The notes below the pieces were generated by a model. The model worked only from the letters and a program-made list of their open reading frames with translations, was not told the origin of the DNA and searched no databases. DNA of 64,000 nucleotides from a virus, in IMG/VR virus record IMGVR_UViG_3300043788_000040, positions 106,564-170,563 of that record; one strand, given 5' to 3'. Shown here piece after piece: positions 38,435 through 46,748 of this stretch (the first letter of the stretch is position 1; each line of letters begins with the position of its first letter). The position numbers were made by a program, and so were the translations under genes.

Positions 38435-40417
38435 GTGCCAGATCAAGAAAATTTCTCCAGTTGCCCTCTGTGGACGGCATACGCGACAGACGAAGGTCTA
38501 AAGACCGACGTCCGTCCGTTTGCCGCCCTCAGCAGGGATATGCTTGAACGGCTCTACATCATCCGCAAGTGGCCGATTGACGCTGTAAACAATCCCATCC
38601 CCCTAAAGCTGCCTGACCTCGTTCGTACGCATCACTACGACCCGTTCACGCACAGTCTCACCGATACCCCACTGGTTGTCAAAGAATTCCAGAAGCAAGC
38701 GATCCTCCACCTCGTCAGGATGCCTCGGTTCATCCTCGGCGATGCCGTGGGTCTAGGTAAGACACTGGACGCCCTCGTGGCGTTCGCCTGGCTCAAGGCG
38801 AAGAACCCGCAGGCGAAAATGGTCGTCGTCACCACCAAGTCCACCACGTACCAGTGGGCGGACGAATGCCAGAAGTACACCAAGCTGCGGCCGAGAGTCA
38901 TGACCGACACGTACAACGGGATGAAGTCCAAGAATGCCCGCTACGCCCAGATGCGGGACTTCCTTGAAAAGGACGATTACGACATCCTGATCTGCAAGTA
39001 CGACTCGCTCAAAGGCAACCGCAAAATTATCATGGTGGACGGTGTGAAGCAGCGTGAACGTGAGTCCGAGGAAACCACGTTTTACAAGGGCATATTCAAG
39101 GAGCACCGCAGCAAGCTGGTGCTGACGTTGGATGAGTGTCACCGATTCCGCAAGACCGGAACCCAGACCCGGCACTTCATCGCCCGTGTCTGCCGTTTCC
39201 CAGAGCGTGTGTGGGCACTAACAGCGACAGCCATCAAGAACGGACTGGACGAATTCTACTCCATAGCGCACGCTATCGGCGTGCAGCCACTCGGCCCGAT
39301 GACCCAGTTCTGGGAGGAGTACTGCCTGTGGCGTGAACAGCACATCGGAAACGGGCGTAAAATCAGGCTGATTAGAGGGTATCAGAACGTCGCACACTTC
39401 AAGGAACAGTTGCGCCCTTTCTTCCTTGGGCGTTCACAGAAGCAGGTCAACGAAAAGCTCCCTGCGCTGACTACTGTCTATCACCCAATTGATCTTGACG
39501 AGAAGCAAGCAAAGTTGCTCATAGAAATTCCGCTGGGTTTGATTGAGCTTCCGCCGATCTTTTTCAAGGTCGCCGGAGAAGTGTTTGAGAAGGAGCGTGA
39601 CGCCTCCAACGAGATGACCCAGCTTTCTTGCCAGCAGCTTGTGGCAAACCACTGGGCACTGCTTGACCGCAACACCCCCGAGACGTTTCTCACAACACAG
39701 CTTTCCCCGAAGGAAGATGCACTGCTGGACATGCTTGACGGCGAGTACCGGGGTGAGAAGGTCGTGGTCTACACGAAATACCGAAGCTGGATTGATCGCC
39801 TCCAGTGGCTCACCGAGAACGGGAAGTTCACCGAACGTAAGTTCCTGCGCATCACAGGTGCCGAGAATGAAGCTCAGCGCAACGAGAACAAGCGAAAGTT
39901 TCAAGACCCCAACTCCGGCTACGATCTGATCGTGGTCAATGCGGCGGGTATGGAGGGCATCAACCTTCAGCAGGCGGCGCACATGGTCATGCTGGACGTG
40001 CCGTGGTCGTGGGGCGATCTGATCCAGCTTGTGGGACGCATGGTGCGCATGGCTTCACCACATTCCGCCTGCACGCTGCACATCATGGTTGCCAAGGGAA
40101 CGATTGACGAGTACGCTATAGACACGCTGCGGGGAAAGAAGGGGGTCTTTGAGGCCATCTTGGGTAATAGCCACTCGGCTGGTATCCTAGACAGTGGAGA
40201 CAGTTTAGACTTACAAGCAGGCATGGAGGTCGCCGGGAGCGACACGGAGTTCAAGAGTTTGCTGAAGGCGTACGCCAAGAAGATAGGCATGGGAAAGTAC
40301 CTCAAGGGCGACCAGATCACGGCAGCGCAGGATTTGGAATATCAGATGGGGTTTGAGCGTGAACCTGGCAAGAAGAAGCGCAAGAAAAAGGAGCAAGACA
40401 ACTCATGGGCATTTTAG
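38435..40417 (+). CDS. SNF2/DEAD-type superfamily 2 helicase
   Basis: 660 aa. Walker A G106-L-G-K-T, V-V-V-T-T-K-S-T (Ia), D233-E-C-H (II), A-L-T-A-T (III), then a C-terminal domain with V-V-Y-T-K-Y, V-V-N-A-A-G-M-E-G-I-N-L-Q-Q-A (V) and Q-L-V-G-R-M-V-R (VI). The order and the A-x-x-x-x-x-D-x-P-W-S motif are those of SNF2-family translocases found in large phages, which remodel protein-DNA complexes or assist replication and repair. The C-terminus is very basic (K-K-K-R-K-K-K-E). Start is GTG with no Shine-Dalgarno. Overlaps the next gene by 13 bases. Confidence 0.92.
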   Translation: MPDQENFSSCPLWTAYATDEGLKTDVRPFAALSRDMLERLYIIRKWPIDAVNNPIPLKLPDLVRTHHYDPFTHSLTDTPLVVKEFQKQAILHLVRMPRFILGDAVGLGKTLDALVAFAWLKAKNPQAKMVVVTTKSTTYQWADECQKYTKLRPRVMTDTYNGMKSKNARYAQMRDFLEKDDYDILICKYDSLKGNRKIIMVDGVKQRERESEETTFYKGIFKEHRSKLVLTLDECHRFRKTGTQTRHFIARVCRFPERVWALTATAIKNGLDEFYSIAHAIGVQPLGPMTQFWEEYCLWREQHIGNGRKIRLIRGYQNVAHFKEQLRPFFLGRSQKQVNEKLPALTTVYHPIDLDEKQAKLLIEIPLGLIELPPIFFKVAGEVFEKERDASNEMTQLSCQQLVANHWALLDRNTPETFLTTQLSPKEDALLDMLDGEYRGEKVVVYTKYRSWIDRLQWLTENGKFTERKFLRITGAENEAQRNENKRKFQDPNSGYDLIVVNAAGMEGINLQQAAHMVMLDVPWSWGDLIQLVGRMVRMASPHSACTLHIMVAKGTIDEYAIDTLRGKKGVFEAILGNSHSAGILDSGDSLDLQAGMEVAGSDTEFKSLLKAYAKKIGMGKYLKGDQITAAQDLEYQMGFEREPGKKKRKKKEQDNSWAF

Positions 40418-40755
40418 AGATACTACTTCCGTTCGTGTTGCTCGTGCTGGTCATGTTGGGCATCAAAGCCGTGTGGATGTCCGGCTTCGTCGCTGGCACT
40501 TTGGGCGAGGCGAAGCTCTGGATTGACAGTATAGACAGGCTCTTTGTACCGAACTGGCAGTCCTTGCCTGTTGTGATAACGGCGGACGATCAACCTCTGA
40601 CCCCTGAACAAACCAAGTGGATGAACCAAATCTACGTGTCGGCTTATGACTTGGCGCTGACGACCATCAAGGTAGAAATCGCTGAGGCACGCCGTGACAT
40701 AGTAGCAAAAGCGGCAGCCGAGGAAGAGCAGCAGCGACGAAGGTTTGAACGATGA
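40405..40755 (+). CDS. Single-pass membrane protein (116 aa)
   Basis: Begins in the helicase tail. One long hydrophobic helix at ~3-22 (ILEILLPFVLLVLVMLGIKA), a folded middle and a charged coiled-coil end (A-E-E-E-Q-Q-R-R-R-F). Unassigned. Confidence 0.65.
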   Translation: MGILEILLPFVLLVLVMLGIKAVWMSGFVAGTLGEAKLWIDSIDRLFVPNWQSLPVVITADDQPLTPEQTKWMNQIYVSAYDLALTTIKVEIAEARRDIVAKAAAEEEQQRRRFER

Positions 40756-41078
40756 GTGATCCGATCAAAGGTGACTTCAATACATTCTCCGAGTTCTGCC
40801 ACAGGGAAGACCCGGAGCCTTACCCGAAGGGGAAGAACGGGAAGTTTCAGTGTCCCTGCTGCCTGCACTTCACCCTAGACGAGGTCGCAGGATACGACAT
40901 CTGCCCGGTGTGCTTCTGGGAGGATGACGGAACTACCAGCGAGCACGGCTTCTCACCCAACGGCATATCCTTGGATCAAGGTCGGATCAACTACCTCAAG
41001 CTGGGTGCAAGCAAAGAACGGGATGTTCAGTATGTCAGGAAGCCTACGCCCGAGGAAATTCCAAGTATTAGTGAGTAA
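40752..41078 (+). CDS. Cysteine-rich CPCC-domain protein (108 aa)
   Basis: C-P-C-C ... Y-D-I-C-P-V-C-F-W-E-D-D-G, then S-P-N-G-I-S-L-D-Q-G-R-I-N-Y and Y-V-R-K-P: the complete signature of the bacterial "Cysteine-rich CPCC" family, which presumably binds zinc. Biochemical role unknown. ATGA-coupled to the upstream gene. Confidence 0.85.
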   Translation: MSDPIKGDFNTFSEFCHREDPEPYPKGKNGKFQCPCCLHFTLDEVAGYDICPVCFWEDDGTTSEHGFSPNGISLDQGRINYLKLGASKERDVQYVRKPTPEEIPSISE

Positions 41079-41440
41079 TGGCTAAAGTCAACAAGCTCGC
41101 TCTGGCACGCTTCGCGCTGCGCATGACTATCAACCAATTGGATGATAGGGAACTGCTGTGCGTCCTCACCGATCTGTACACGGGCGTCTCTGGCGCTGAC
41201 CAGCCTCCCCGTTGGTACGGTAATGGCAACGGCACAAGCGGCCTTGAACAAGGCATCTACAACCACATGACGACGTTCCGTCGTGTGACGAACCTGTGGA
41301 CGAAGATCAGCCTCCTCCTCGGTGGCGACAAGGACAAGCTCAAGCAAGAGACCATTCGGGTGCGTGATCTTATCGTGAAGCGGCTCAACGAAAAGGGCGT
41401 AGACCTGAAGGAAATTGAGGTAGAGGAGCCGAATGAGTAA
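41078..41440 (+). CDS. Hypothetical protein (120 aa)
   Basis: Helical protein with L-D-D-R-E-L-L-C-V-L-T-D-L-Y and a charged C-terminal coiled coil. The start overlaps the upstream stop (TAATG). No family recognised. Confidence 0.65.
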   Translation: MAKVNKLALARFALRMTINQLDDRELLCVLTDLYTGVSGADQPPRWYGNGNGTSGLEQGIYNHMTTFRRVTNLWTKISLLLGGDKDKLKQETIRVRDLIVKRLNEKGVDLKEIEVEEPNE

Positions 41441-42401
41441 CGCAGTTTCCGGCGTGATGAACGCCCTGAAGGCCGAAACGCTTTTGGAAGGCTCACAGCT
41501 TTTTGACCAGATTGAGAAGCTGCGTGCGAATGTCTCGTACACCACGGTGGACGGGAAGCTTGCTTTTGACGATTACTTCAAGACGCTTGTAGACGCCATT
41601 GACGCTATCCCGAAGCTCCAGCTTGAGGATGACGTTGCCCCCGGAACCGAGACCACCTACACCATTCAGCTTACCCAAGAAGTAGAGCGTATCGTTGACG
41701 AATGCGACCGGATTTTCCGCAGGCTGAACCAGTTTGAAGGGAAGCTCCACGAGGCAGAGCGTCAAGTCCTGAACCAGAAAGCAGAGTTCGTGGCATGGTA
41801 CATGCTCGCCGCGGCGACCCTGTTGAAGGACTTGGAGGACATCAAGCTCCCGCAGGCGGAGATTCGCAAGCTGGGCGAGGCTGAGTTCTCCCGACTCATG
41901 CACGGACTGGATGTCGCACTCGCAACGTTGCTTGACGCTGTCAAGATTGAGACCAATCGGGCGTCGCAGCATAAGGCTTCGCAAAAAGAGAAGTACAACC
42001 TCGGCAGGGATCAGGCAAACGCAAGTTGGACAAGTTCGCTCCCGGCGTTCGGCAACGCCTTCACCGAAGACCGTGGCGACGTGTCCGGCGTCCAAGAACT
42101 GGACGAAGAAGACGTACCAGCGCAAGTCAAGGCAGCGCCGAAGGTTTCCATCGGCGACACGCTGCGCATCATCAAGCCCGAGGATGCCGAGATCAAGGGC
42201 ACGTTCGTGAAACGTGGCGACCCGGCACCAGTCAAGGTCATCGCAGATAGCGTTCCAGTGCTGAAGGATGGCAAGCCGTACTGCGACATGTGCCACGAGC
42301 CTGGTTGCCCGTGGTGCTATCCGAAACCGGAAACGAAGGTGGCTGTCATACCCAAGTCCCCACGTAAGAGGCTCATTGAAGAAGAAGACGAGGGGCTGTG
42401 A
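41433..42401 (+). CDS. Helical protein with C-terminal zinc knuckle (322 aa)
   Basis: AGGAG upstream of the ATG. Long helical region (~1-195), acidic loop, then an S-I-G-D-T-L-R-I-I-K strand unit, and a C-terminal C-D-M-C-H-E-P-G-C-P-W-C, a compact four-Cys zinc site, followed by a basic tail. Unassigned. Confidence 0.7.
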   Translation: MSNAVSGVMNALKAETLLEGSQLFDQIEKLRANVSYTTVDGKLAFDDYFKTLVDAIDAIPKLQLEDDVAPGTETTYTIQLTQEVERIVDECDRIFRRLNQFEGKLHEAERQVLNQKAEFVAWYMLAAATLLKDLEDIKLPQAEIRKLGEAEFSRLMHGLDVALATLLDAVKIETNRASQHKASQKEKYNLGRDQANASWTSSLPAFGNAFTEDRGDVSGVQELDEEDVPAQVKAAPKVSIGDTLRIIKPEDAEIKGTFVKRGDPAPVKVIADSVPVLKDGKPYCDMCHEPGCPWCYPKPETKVAVIPKSPRKRLIEEEDEGL

Positions 42402-42844
42402 TTAACTGCACCCCAAACCGTGACCGCTGGAAGATGCTGACGCTCGCCCTGCATTGTGTCGCCCTAATCTCCCACTTGCTTGACTTGAAACATAACCGCA
42501 TGAGCGTTGAGGAAGACGGTCAGACACGGCTCTTCAAGATGACGCTGAAGGATCGTGAGGATTTCGTCAAGTTCGCCGCGAACCTGCGCTGGCTCATCAC
42601 TGACCACAAAGTCGGCGACAAGGACTTCTGGGGTGGCTACAGCGAGTTTCAGTACACAGACTACGAATTCCGAACTCTCTTTGATCCGTTCTACAGGGAG
42701 CAGACGGAAGCCATCGTCACCTTACTGGAAAAGATCGGAAACGGCGAGGAACTTACCGAGGACGAGGCTAAGACAGCGATAGATTTTCTTCACTTGCTTA
42801 ACGGTCGTGCCCTTGCGAGAATAGACCATGGAGGATGCTTCTAA
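42398..42844 (+). CDS. Hypothetical protein (148 aa)
   Basis: GTG start overlapping the previous stop. Predominantly helical with a Trp/Tyr-rich middle (D-F-W-G-G-Y-S-E-F-Q-Y). No motif assigned. Ends one base into the next ATG. Confidence 0.65.
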   Translation: MINCTPNRDRWKMLTLALHCVALISHLLDLKHNRMSVEEDGQTRLFKMTLKDREDFVKFAANLRWLITDHKVGDKDFWGGYSEFQYTDYEFRTLFDPFYREQTEAIVTLLEKIGNGEELTEDEAKTAIDFLHLLNGRALARIDHGGCF

Positions 42845-43482
42845 TGGCAACCGCAAAGCAAGCCCCGGCTTTCCGCACGACAGTGCATGCCGAGCTTCGA
42901 CTCGCCACCCTTGAGGTGGAGCAAGGTCATTACCTAGACCTCGTTGCGTTGCTCGCGCTGATCCCCAACCCGAACCATCGTAAGTTCGTGCAGATTCTCC
43001 ACGAACACAAAGCGCAGATCATTGAAGGTTTCGGTTCCAGCCATAACCACCAAGCGTGGGAGGGCGGCTACCTTGACCACGTGGTGGAGACCATGAACCT
43101 CGCCTGCCAGCTTTATCACACGCTGAGCGGGCTTCGCAAGCTGCCGTTTGCGCTTCACGAGGCGCTGGAAGTCATGTTCCTGCACGACATTGAGAAACCG
43201 TTCAAGGTAGGCGACAAGCTGCTGTTCAAGGGGGATTTGTCACCTGCTACTAAGGGCAACCGCAAGGCGTTCCGTTCCTCGGTCATATACAACTACAAAA
43301 TTGTCCTGACACCGGAACAAGAAAACGCCCTGCGTTACGTGGAGGGCGTGCCGGACAGCGAGTACACACCGGGTGAACGTACCATGGGCAAGCTTGCAGC
43401 ATTCTGCCATACCTGTGACATCCTCAGTGCCAGGATGTGGCACGACAAGGGCGCAAATGTCCCTGCTCCTGACTGGGAGTGA
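42844..43482 (+). CDS. HD-superfamily phosphohydrolase
   Basis: 212 aa. H-N-H-Q-A-W-E-G-G-Y-L-D-H-V-V-E, L-H-D-I-E-K-P and a late C-D-I-L-S-A-R give the H...HD...D metal-site pattern of phage HD proteins. Members hydrolyse nucleotides or cyclic nucleotides; a dNTP or signal-nucleotide substrate is possible but unproven. A promoter hexamer follows its stop. Confidence 0.8.
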   Translation: MATAKQAPAFRTTVHAELRLATLEVEQGHYLDLVALLALIPNPNHRKFVQILHEHKAQIIEGFGSSHNHQAWEGGYLDHVVETMNLACQLYHTLSGLRKLPFALHEALEVMFLHDIEKPFKVGDKLLFKGDLSPATKGNRKAFRSSVIYNYKIVLTPEQENALRYVEGVPDSEYTPGERTMGKLAAFCHTCDILSARMWHDKGANVPAPDWE

Positions 43483-43483
43483 G

Positions 43484-43489
43484 TATTAT
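43484..43489 (+). promoter_or_regulatory. -10-like TATTAT, probable leaderless start
   Basis: GAGTATTAT, TCAGT, then ATG at 43495, beginning 2 bases after the HD gene's stop. Confidence 0.5.
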
Positions 43490-43494
43490 TCAGT

Positions 43495-43695
43495 ATGGCT
43501 AACCTACTGAATCCGATCTATCTTGATGATGCAATATCCCCGGACCCGATCATTTCAGCCGACGAAAGCGAGCTTTTTCAGTCTCTCCATCTTCAGATGT
43601 GCGCCGAAACCGGGGCAGACCCGGCTTTGATCAGCGTCCGTCGTGTCATGGACTGGCTGAATACCACCCCGAAAGTTAAGGCTGCGAATGCGTGA
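43495..43695 (+). CDS. Small hypothetical protein (66 aa)
   Basis: Acidic N-terminal half, helical second half (L-F-Q-S-L-H-L-Q-M). Starts a run of microgenes lying between the HD and tRNA-synthetase-like genes. Overlaps the next start by 8 bases. Confidence 0.6.
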   Translation: MANLLNPIYLDDAISPDPIISADESELFQSLHLQMCAETGADPALISVRRVMDWLNTTPKVKAANA

Positions 43696-44161
43696 TGTTG
43701 AGGTTCTCGTCAACAAGGATTTTGAGGGTCCAGACATCCTTGAGATGGCTGAGAACATTCCTGAGATAGACGAGACGATCACCGTCTATTGGTCAAACAC
43801 CCCCGACGAGATCGGCACGCTCCTTCGGTTCCCCAACAAGAAATTCATCCTGTATGTCCGTGACTTGCACATGCGTGACCGCACCGTGGAGAAACTTGGT
43901 CTTTTTCTCAAGCTGGAAGAGCCTGTGGTCAACAAAGCGTGGGCATCCCTTGCAGCCCCAAAAGAGTACGATTGGCGCAACTTCTGCAAGCAAAACGAAC
44001 ACGGGGTGTCCACCCGCAACATCCTGCTCAAGCTGGCGGCAGACTCGCTGCGCAGAGGCAATCGTCCAATCATAGCCGATCTCATTGAGCCGCTTTTCCT
44101 CGGCAGGATCAGTATTGTAGATGTGGATGTACTCATGCGCCTCAGAGGCAGACAGAAATGA
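43688..44161 (+). CDS. Hypothetical protein (157 aa)
   Basis: Alpha/beta N-terminal half (V-E-V-L-V-N, I-T-V-Y-W-S, F-I-L-Y-V-R-D-L) and helical C-terminal half. No active-site motif. ATGA-coupled to the next gene. Confidence 0.65.
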   Translation: MRDVEVLVNKDFEGPDILEMAENIPEIDETITVYWSNTPDEIGTLLRFPNKKFILYVRDLHMRDRTVEKLGLFLKLEEPVVNKAWASLAAPKEYDWRNFCKQNEHGVSTRNILLKLAADSLRRGNRPIIADLIEPLFLGRISIVDVDVLMRLRGRQK

Positions 44162-44337
44162 CCGAGAAGCCCACTAAATTTGAGCTTAAGATCGCGAAGG
44201 TGATCTGCGATGCGCAGGGCGACTTTGATTGGAAGTACCTCAAGGACGTGAAGGGCAACCCGTCCACGGCGTATGCCTACTACGACTACATAGAGACGGC
44301 ACGGAAGGTCATCAAGAAGCTGGGGCTAAAAGCGTGA
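44158..44337 (+). CDS. Small hypothetical protein (59 aa)
   Basis: MTEKPTKFELKIAKVICDAQGD... helical, basic C-terminus (A-R-K-V-I-K-K-L-G-L-K-A). Both ends overlap neighbours by 4 bases, supporting translation. Confidence 0.6.
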   Translation: MTEKPTKFELKIAKVICDAQGDFDWKYLKDVKGNPSTAYAYYDYIETARKVIKKLGLKA

Positions 44338-44483
44338 CGCTGAAAAGTCGGAAGCCTGACGTGGCGTGGAAGTGGCGCAAGTGGACGTTCGGATTCTGGA
44401 CTGATCCAGAGAACTGGACGGCGTTCGGCATTGACGTGGGTCCGCTGGAGATCGTCTGGCGGTACGAGGGGTACAGGCAATGA
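44334..44483 (+). CDS. Small Trp-rich protein (49 aa)
   Basis: GTG start in the GTGA overlap. Six Trp in 49 residues (W-K-W-R-K-W, F-W-T, N-W-T, V-W-R). Resembles tiny phage proteins built on F-G-[FI]-x-x-G-x-x-x-I-x-W strand pairs. Unassigned. Confidence 0.55.
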   Translation: MTLKSRKPDVAWKWRKWTFGFWTDPENWTAFGIDVGPLEIVWRYEGYRQ

Positions 44484-44638
44484 GCAGATGTCCAACATGC
44501 GGCACAGAATTTATTGAGGACATGTGTCCCACTGCGGTAGCGTACCGCAAGCGCCAGAAGGCACGTCGTGTGCGGGCAGCCAAGAAGGGTTGGCGGAAGA
44601 GGAAGAATGCCGGGCTATCACACAGTAGAAATCGCTAA
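44480..44638 (+). CDS. Small basic zinc-ribbon protein (52 aa)
   Basis: MSRCPTCGTEFIEDMCP... C-x2-C near the N-terminus followed by ~30 residues with about half Arg/Lys, suggesting nucleic-acid binding. Its 3' end overlaps the MazG-like gene by 32 bases. Confidence 0.55.
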   Translation: MSRCPTCGTEFIEDMCPTAVAYRKRQKARRVRAAKKGWRKRKNAGLSHSRNR

Positions 44639-44849
44639 GGGCGTCCTCGGCAAGAGCAGCAAGATTCAAGAGGAGCTTGACGAGCTTCTGGATGCTGAGA
44701 AGCAGGGTGTCAAGATTCTGATCCACTGCGAGCTTGCTGATCTTTACGGCGCTTTGCGTGAATACGCAGCAACCCACGGGCTGACGATGGAAGACTTGAG
44801 GGCTATGGTTGATCTGACCAAGAGCGCCTTTGAGCACGGAGAAAGATGA
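44607..44849 (+). CDS. MazG-like nucleotide pyrophosphohydrolase
   Basis: 80 aa. K-I-x-E-E-L-D-E-L-L-D-A then E-L-A-D-L-Y-G-A-L-R is the E-E-x-x-E ... E-x-x-D metal-binding pattern of all-alpha NTP pyrophosphatases. These remove pyrophosphate from (d)NTPs or related signal nucleotides. Single-domain phage form, consistent with nucleotide-pool cleaning. Confidence 0.75.
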   Translation: MPGYHTVEIAKGVLGKSSKIQEELDELLDAEKQGVKILIHCELADLYGALREYAATHGLTMEDLRAMVDLTKSAFEHGER

Positions 44850-45025
44850 AAACTCTCGCTCAAGAAATGGCGGAAGAGAACGACCGCCTCAACATGCGTA
44901 TCCGCTACCTCACCACCATGAAGGGCAAGACGTTCACGATGGGAGAGGCGCACGCCTTGTGCCAGCAGCGGGACGAAGAACTCAAAGCGCTGAAGGAAAA
45001 ATATGGCACTACCGAAATATCCTAA
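44846..45025 (+). CDS. Small coiled-coil protein (59 aa)
   Basis: MKTLAQEMAEENDRLNMRI... two charged helices around a short M-K-G-K-T-F-T-M-G-E strand. Overlaps both neighbours (4 and 23 bases). Confidence 0.6.
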   Translation: MKTLAQEMAEENDRLNMRIRYLTTMKGKTFTMGEAHALCQQRDEELKALKEKYGTTEIS

Positions 45026-45470
45026 CCGGGGCTTTCAACCCGAGAGGGTGACGTTTGACAGGCTTGTCGTCAGTATGGACGCGGCCGTCTCTGACGCCGT
45101 CCTGCACGATCTCGCCGCCGTGCATCGTGATATGCCACTGAGAATGAGCACCGTGTTTTCAGAGCACAGTTCTATTGCCCCTCACATGTTGTTTAGCATG
45201 CGTGCTTGGTTGCTGAAGAGCATGCACGTTGAGAAGGGTGCCCGGAAACCGTTCCTTGTTCCTAAGACGTGGTGGGATCACGCCAAGCATGACATGCTGG
45301 GCAGCCCGAACAAACGGGTGGTATGGTTCGCAAAGCTGTTCACCGCCCCGGAATACGACACGATATTCCAAGAGGAAATTTACGAGACTCGTGTCTGCCC
45401 ACATGACAACACCTACCTCCCCGAGGACAAGCAGCACATTGAGTACCTGCTGTGGAGAAACGATGAGTGA
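45003..45470 (+). CDS. Hypothetical protein (155 aa)
   Basis: GAAGGA upstream of the ATG. Helical, rich in His, Met and Trp, with C-P-H-D-N-T-Y and a central M-S-T-V-F-S-E-H. Unassigned. Confidence 0.65.
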   Translation: MALPKYPNRGFQPERVTFDRLVVSMDAAVSDAVLHDLAAVHRDMPLRMSTVFSEHSSIAPHMLFSMRAWLLKSMHVEKGARKPFLVPKTWWDHAKHDMLGSPNKRVVWFAKLFTAPEYDTIFQEEIYETRVCPHDNTYLPEDKQHIEYLLWRNDE

Positions 45471-45555
45471 CCTCCAACTCATGGCGTCAATCTCCGAGAT
45501 CGCCCTCGGGCTGGCAGTTTTGGCACGGGTTTGGAGCGTAATCAAATGGCGATAG
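45463..45555 (+). CDS. Microprotein with one hydrophobic helix (30 aa)
   Basis: MSDLQLMASISEIALGLAVL... then A-R-V-W-S-V-I-K-W-R. ATG overlaps the upstream end and the TAG lies inside the next gene. Single-helix membrane microprotein or coupling peptide. Confidence 0.45.
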   Translation: MSDLQLMASISEIALGLAVLARVWSVIKWR

Positions 45556-45755
45556 ACTGGAAGAAAGAACTAAACCTCATCAGACGATGCTGGTGGTGGT
45601 GGATGAAGGTAGGCTTCATCGCCGCCCCGTTCGGCGCAGTCTATGGATGCGTGACGGTGTACCTTGGGCACGAAAGCTTGTCAGTCCTGATCCCCCTCCT
45701 CGTCGCAGCCCTCCTCACCATCTACAAAATTCAGGGGATGCCTCCGATTGAGTGA
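45546..45755 (+). CDS. Small membrane protein (69 aa)
   Basis: W-W-W-W-M-K-V at the membrane edge, helix ~21-37 (VGFIAAPFGAVYGCVTV) and a second helix ~45-60. Unassigned; just upstream of the tRNA-synthetase-like gene. Confidence 0.6.
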   Translation: MAIDWKKELNLIRRCWWWWMKVGFIAAPFGAVYGCVTVYLGHESLSVLIPLLVAALLTIYKIQGMPPIE

Positions 45756-45760
45756 TGTGG

Positions 45761-45766
45761 TAGACT
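45761..45766 (+). promoter_or_regulatory. -10-like TAGACT preceded by TGG, probable leaderless start
   Basis: TGTGGTAGACT (an extended -10, TG-N-hexamer), TAAATC, then ATG at 45773. No Shine-Dalgarno. Confidence 0.5.
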
Positions 45767-45772
45767 TAAATC

Positions 45773-46438
45773 ATGAAGTATGTAGGCACACTTCAGTACG
45801 CACGACTTCTTGACGCACGGGAGTACTTTGAGAAGTATGGGTACAAGTTTGTGGATGCACCTTGGACAGTGTCACGTGAAGCAGTCCTCCTCACACGCCC
45901 GCCGTGGGTGCAGGGCGAGCCTTTCAGCTACGCCGCAGGCGGTGTGTTCCAGTTCCCAGTCGCTTCAGCAGAACAGTCTTTCATTCAGATGCAGATGGAT
46001 GCACGGGCAGCAGGCAGTCCGATCACCGGGAGTTACTGTGCCCTGACGCCGTGCTTTCGCAACGAGGCTATTCTCAACGACCTGCACCAGCCGTATTTCA
46101 TGAAGCTGGAACTGATCACGTGGGACGGAACGGAAGCCGACTTGAGCCGAATGATACAACTTGCACGTATTTGGTTTGAGAGCGAACACCCCGGAGATCA
46201 TCCCGGCGATGACTTGATGCTCAGCATAGTACCGAACAACGATGAGGACTCGCTTGGGGTGACGCAGGCTTACGACATCACCACCGCGTTCACCGGGATT
46301 GAGCTTGGAAGCTATGGGATCAGAGAACACGCCAAAGTTGGACGCTGGGTCTACGGCACAGGACTCGCCGAACCAAGATACAGCCTCGCGCTTGAAAAAG
46401 AAAAAGCGTTCAGAACCGCCGCACGGAGACCCTCGTAA
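45773..46438 (+). CDS. Class II aminoacyl-tRNA synthetase-like catalytic core
   Basis: 221 aa. Motif 1-like Y-F-E-K-Y-G-Y-K-F-V-D-A-P; motif 2 P-C-F-R-N-E followed by a loop and Q-P-Y-F-M-K-L-E-L-I; D-I-T-T-A-F-T-G-I-E-L-G-S-Y-G-I-R; motif 3 G-T-G-L-A-E-P-R-Y-S. The order and the G-I-E-L-G-S-x-x-I-R signature fit the Asp/Asn/Lys-tRNA synthetase and AsnA branch. The motif 2 and motif 3 arginines that hold ATP are present, so adenylate formation is plausible. There is no anticodon-binding domain, as in AsnA, EpmA and other synthetase paralogues. The substrate is unknown. Confidence 0.8.
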   Translation: MKYVGTLQYARLLDAREYFEKYGYKFVDAPWTVSREAVLLTRPPWVQGEPFSYAAGGVFQFPVASAEQSFIQMQMDARAAGSPITGSYCALTPCFRNEAILNDLHQPYFMKLELITWDGTEADLSRMIQLARIWFESEHPGDHPGDDLMLSIVPNNDEDSLGVTQAYDITTAFTGIELGSYGIREHAKVGRWVYGTGLAEPRYSLALEKEKAFRTAARRPS

Positions 46439-46725
46439 TGTTCGGGATCATAGGCGGGGCAAGGCGGCGAGCGAGGCTACGACGCAGGCCCGCTTTGACC
46501 CACGTCAGCGCTCCCTCTTCGGAGAAGGACACGAGAATGAACTGGCTGATCAAAGTATTTTACATCGTCACGGGCGGTAGACCGATGAAGCGGGAGTGCT
46601 CCGCTTTTTACGATCCCATTGCCAACGAGCCTGTGTACTTTTTCCGTGACCGCCTGAACAACGTCCGCTACATGGCGACCCACAAATGGTCACGCTTCCG
46701 TGTGGAAGCTGAAAATCAGAATTAG
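46438..46725 (+). CDS. Small hypothetical protein (95 aa; start uncertain)
   Basis: The ATG at 46438 overlaps the upstream stop (TAATG) but gives a very Arg-rich, odd N-terminus. A second ATG at 46537, after GGAGAAGGA, gives 62 aa beginning MNWLIKVFYIVTGG, which looks more natural. The common part has F-Y-D-P-I-A-N-E-P-V-Y-F-F-R-D. No family recognised. Confidence 0.55.
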   Translation: MFGIIGGARRRARLRRRPALTHVSAPSSEKDTRMNWLIKVFYIVTGGRPMKRECSAFYDPIANEPVYFFRDRLNNVRYMATHKWSRFRVEAENQN

Positions 46726-46748
46726 CCTCTCTTAGGTAGGAGCCTTCG

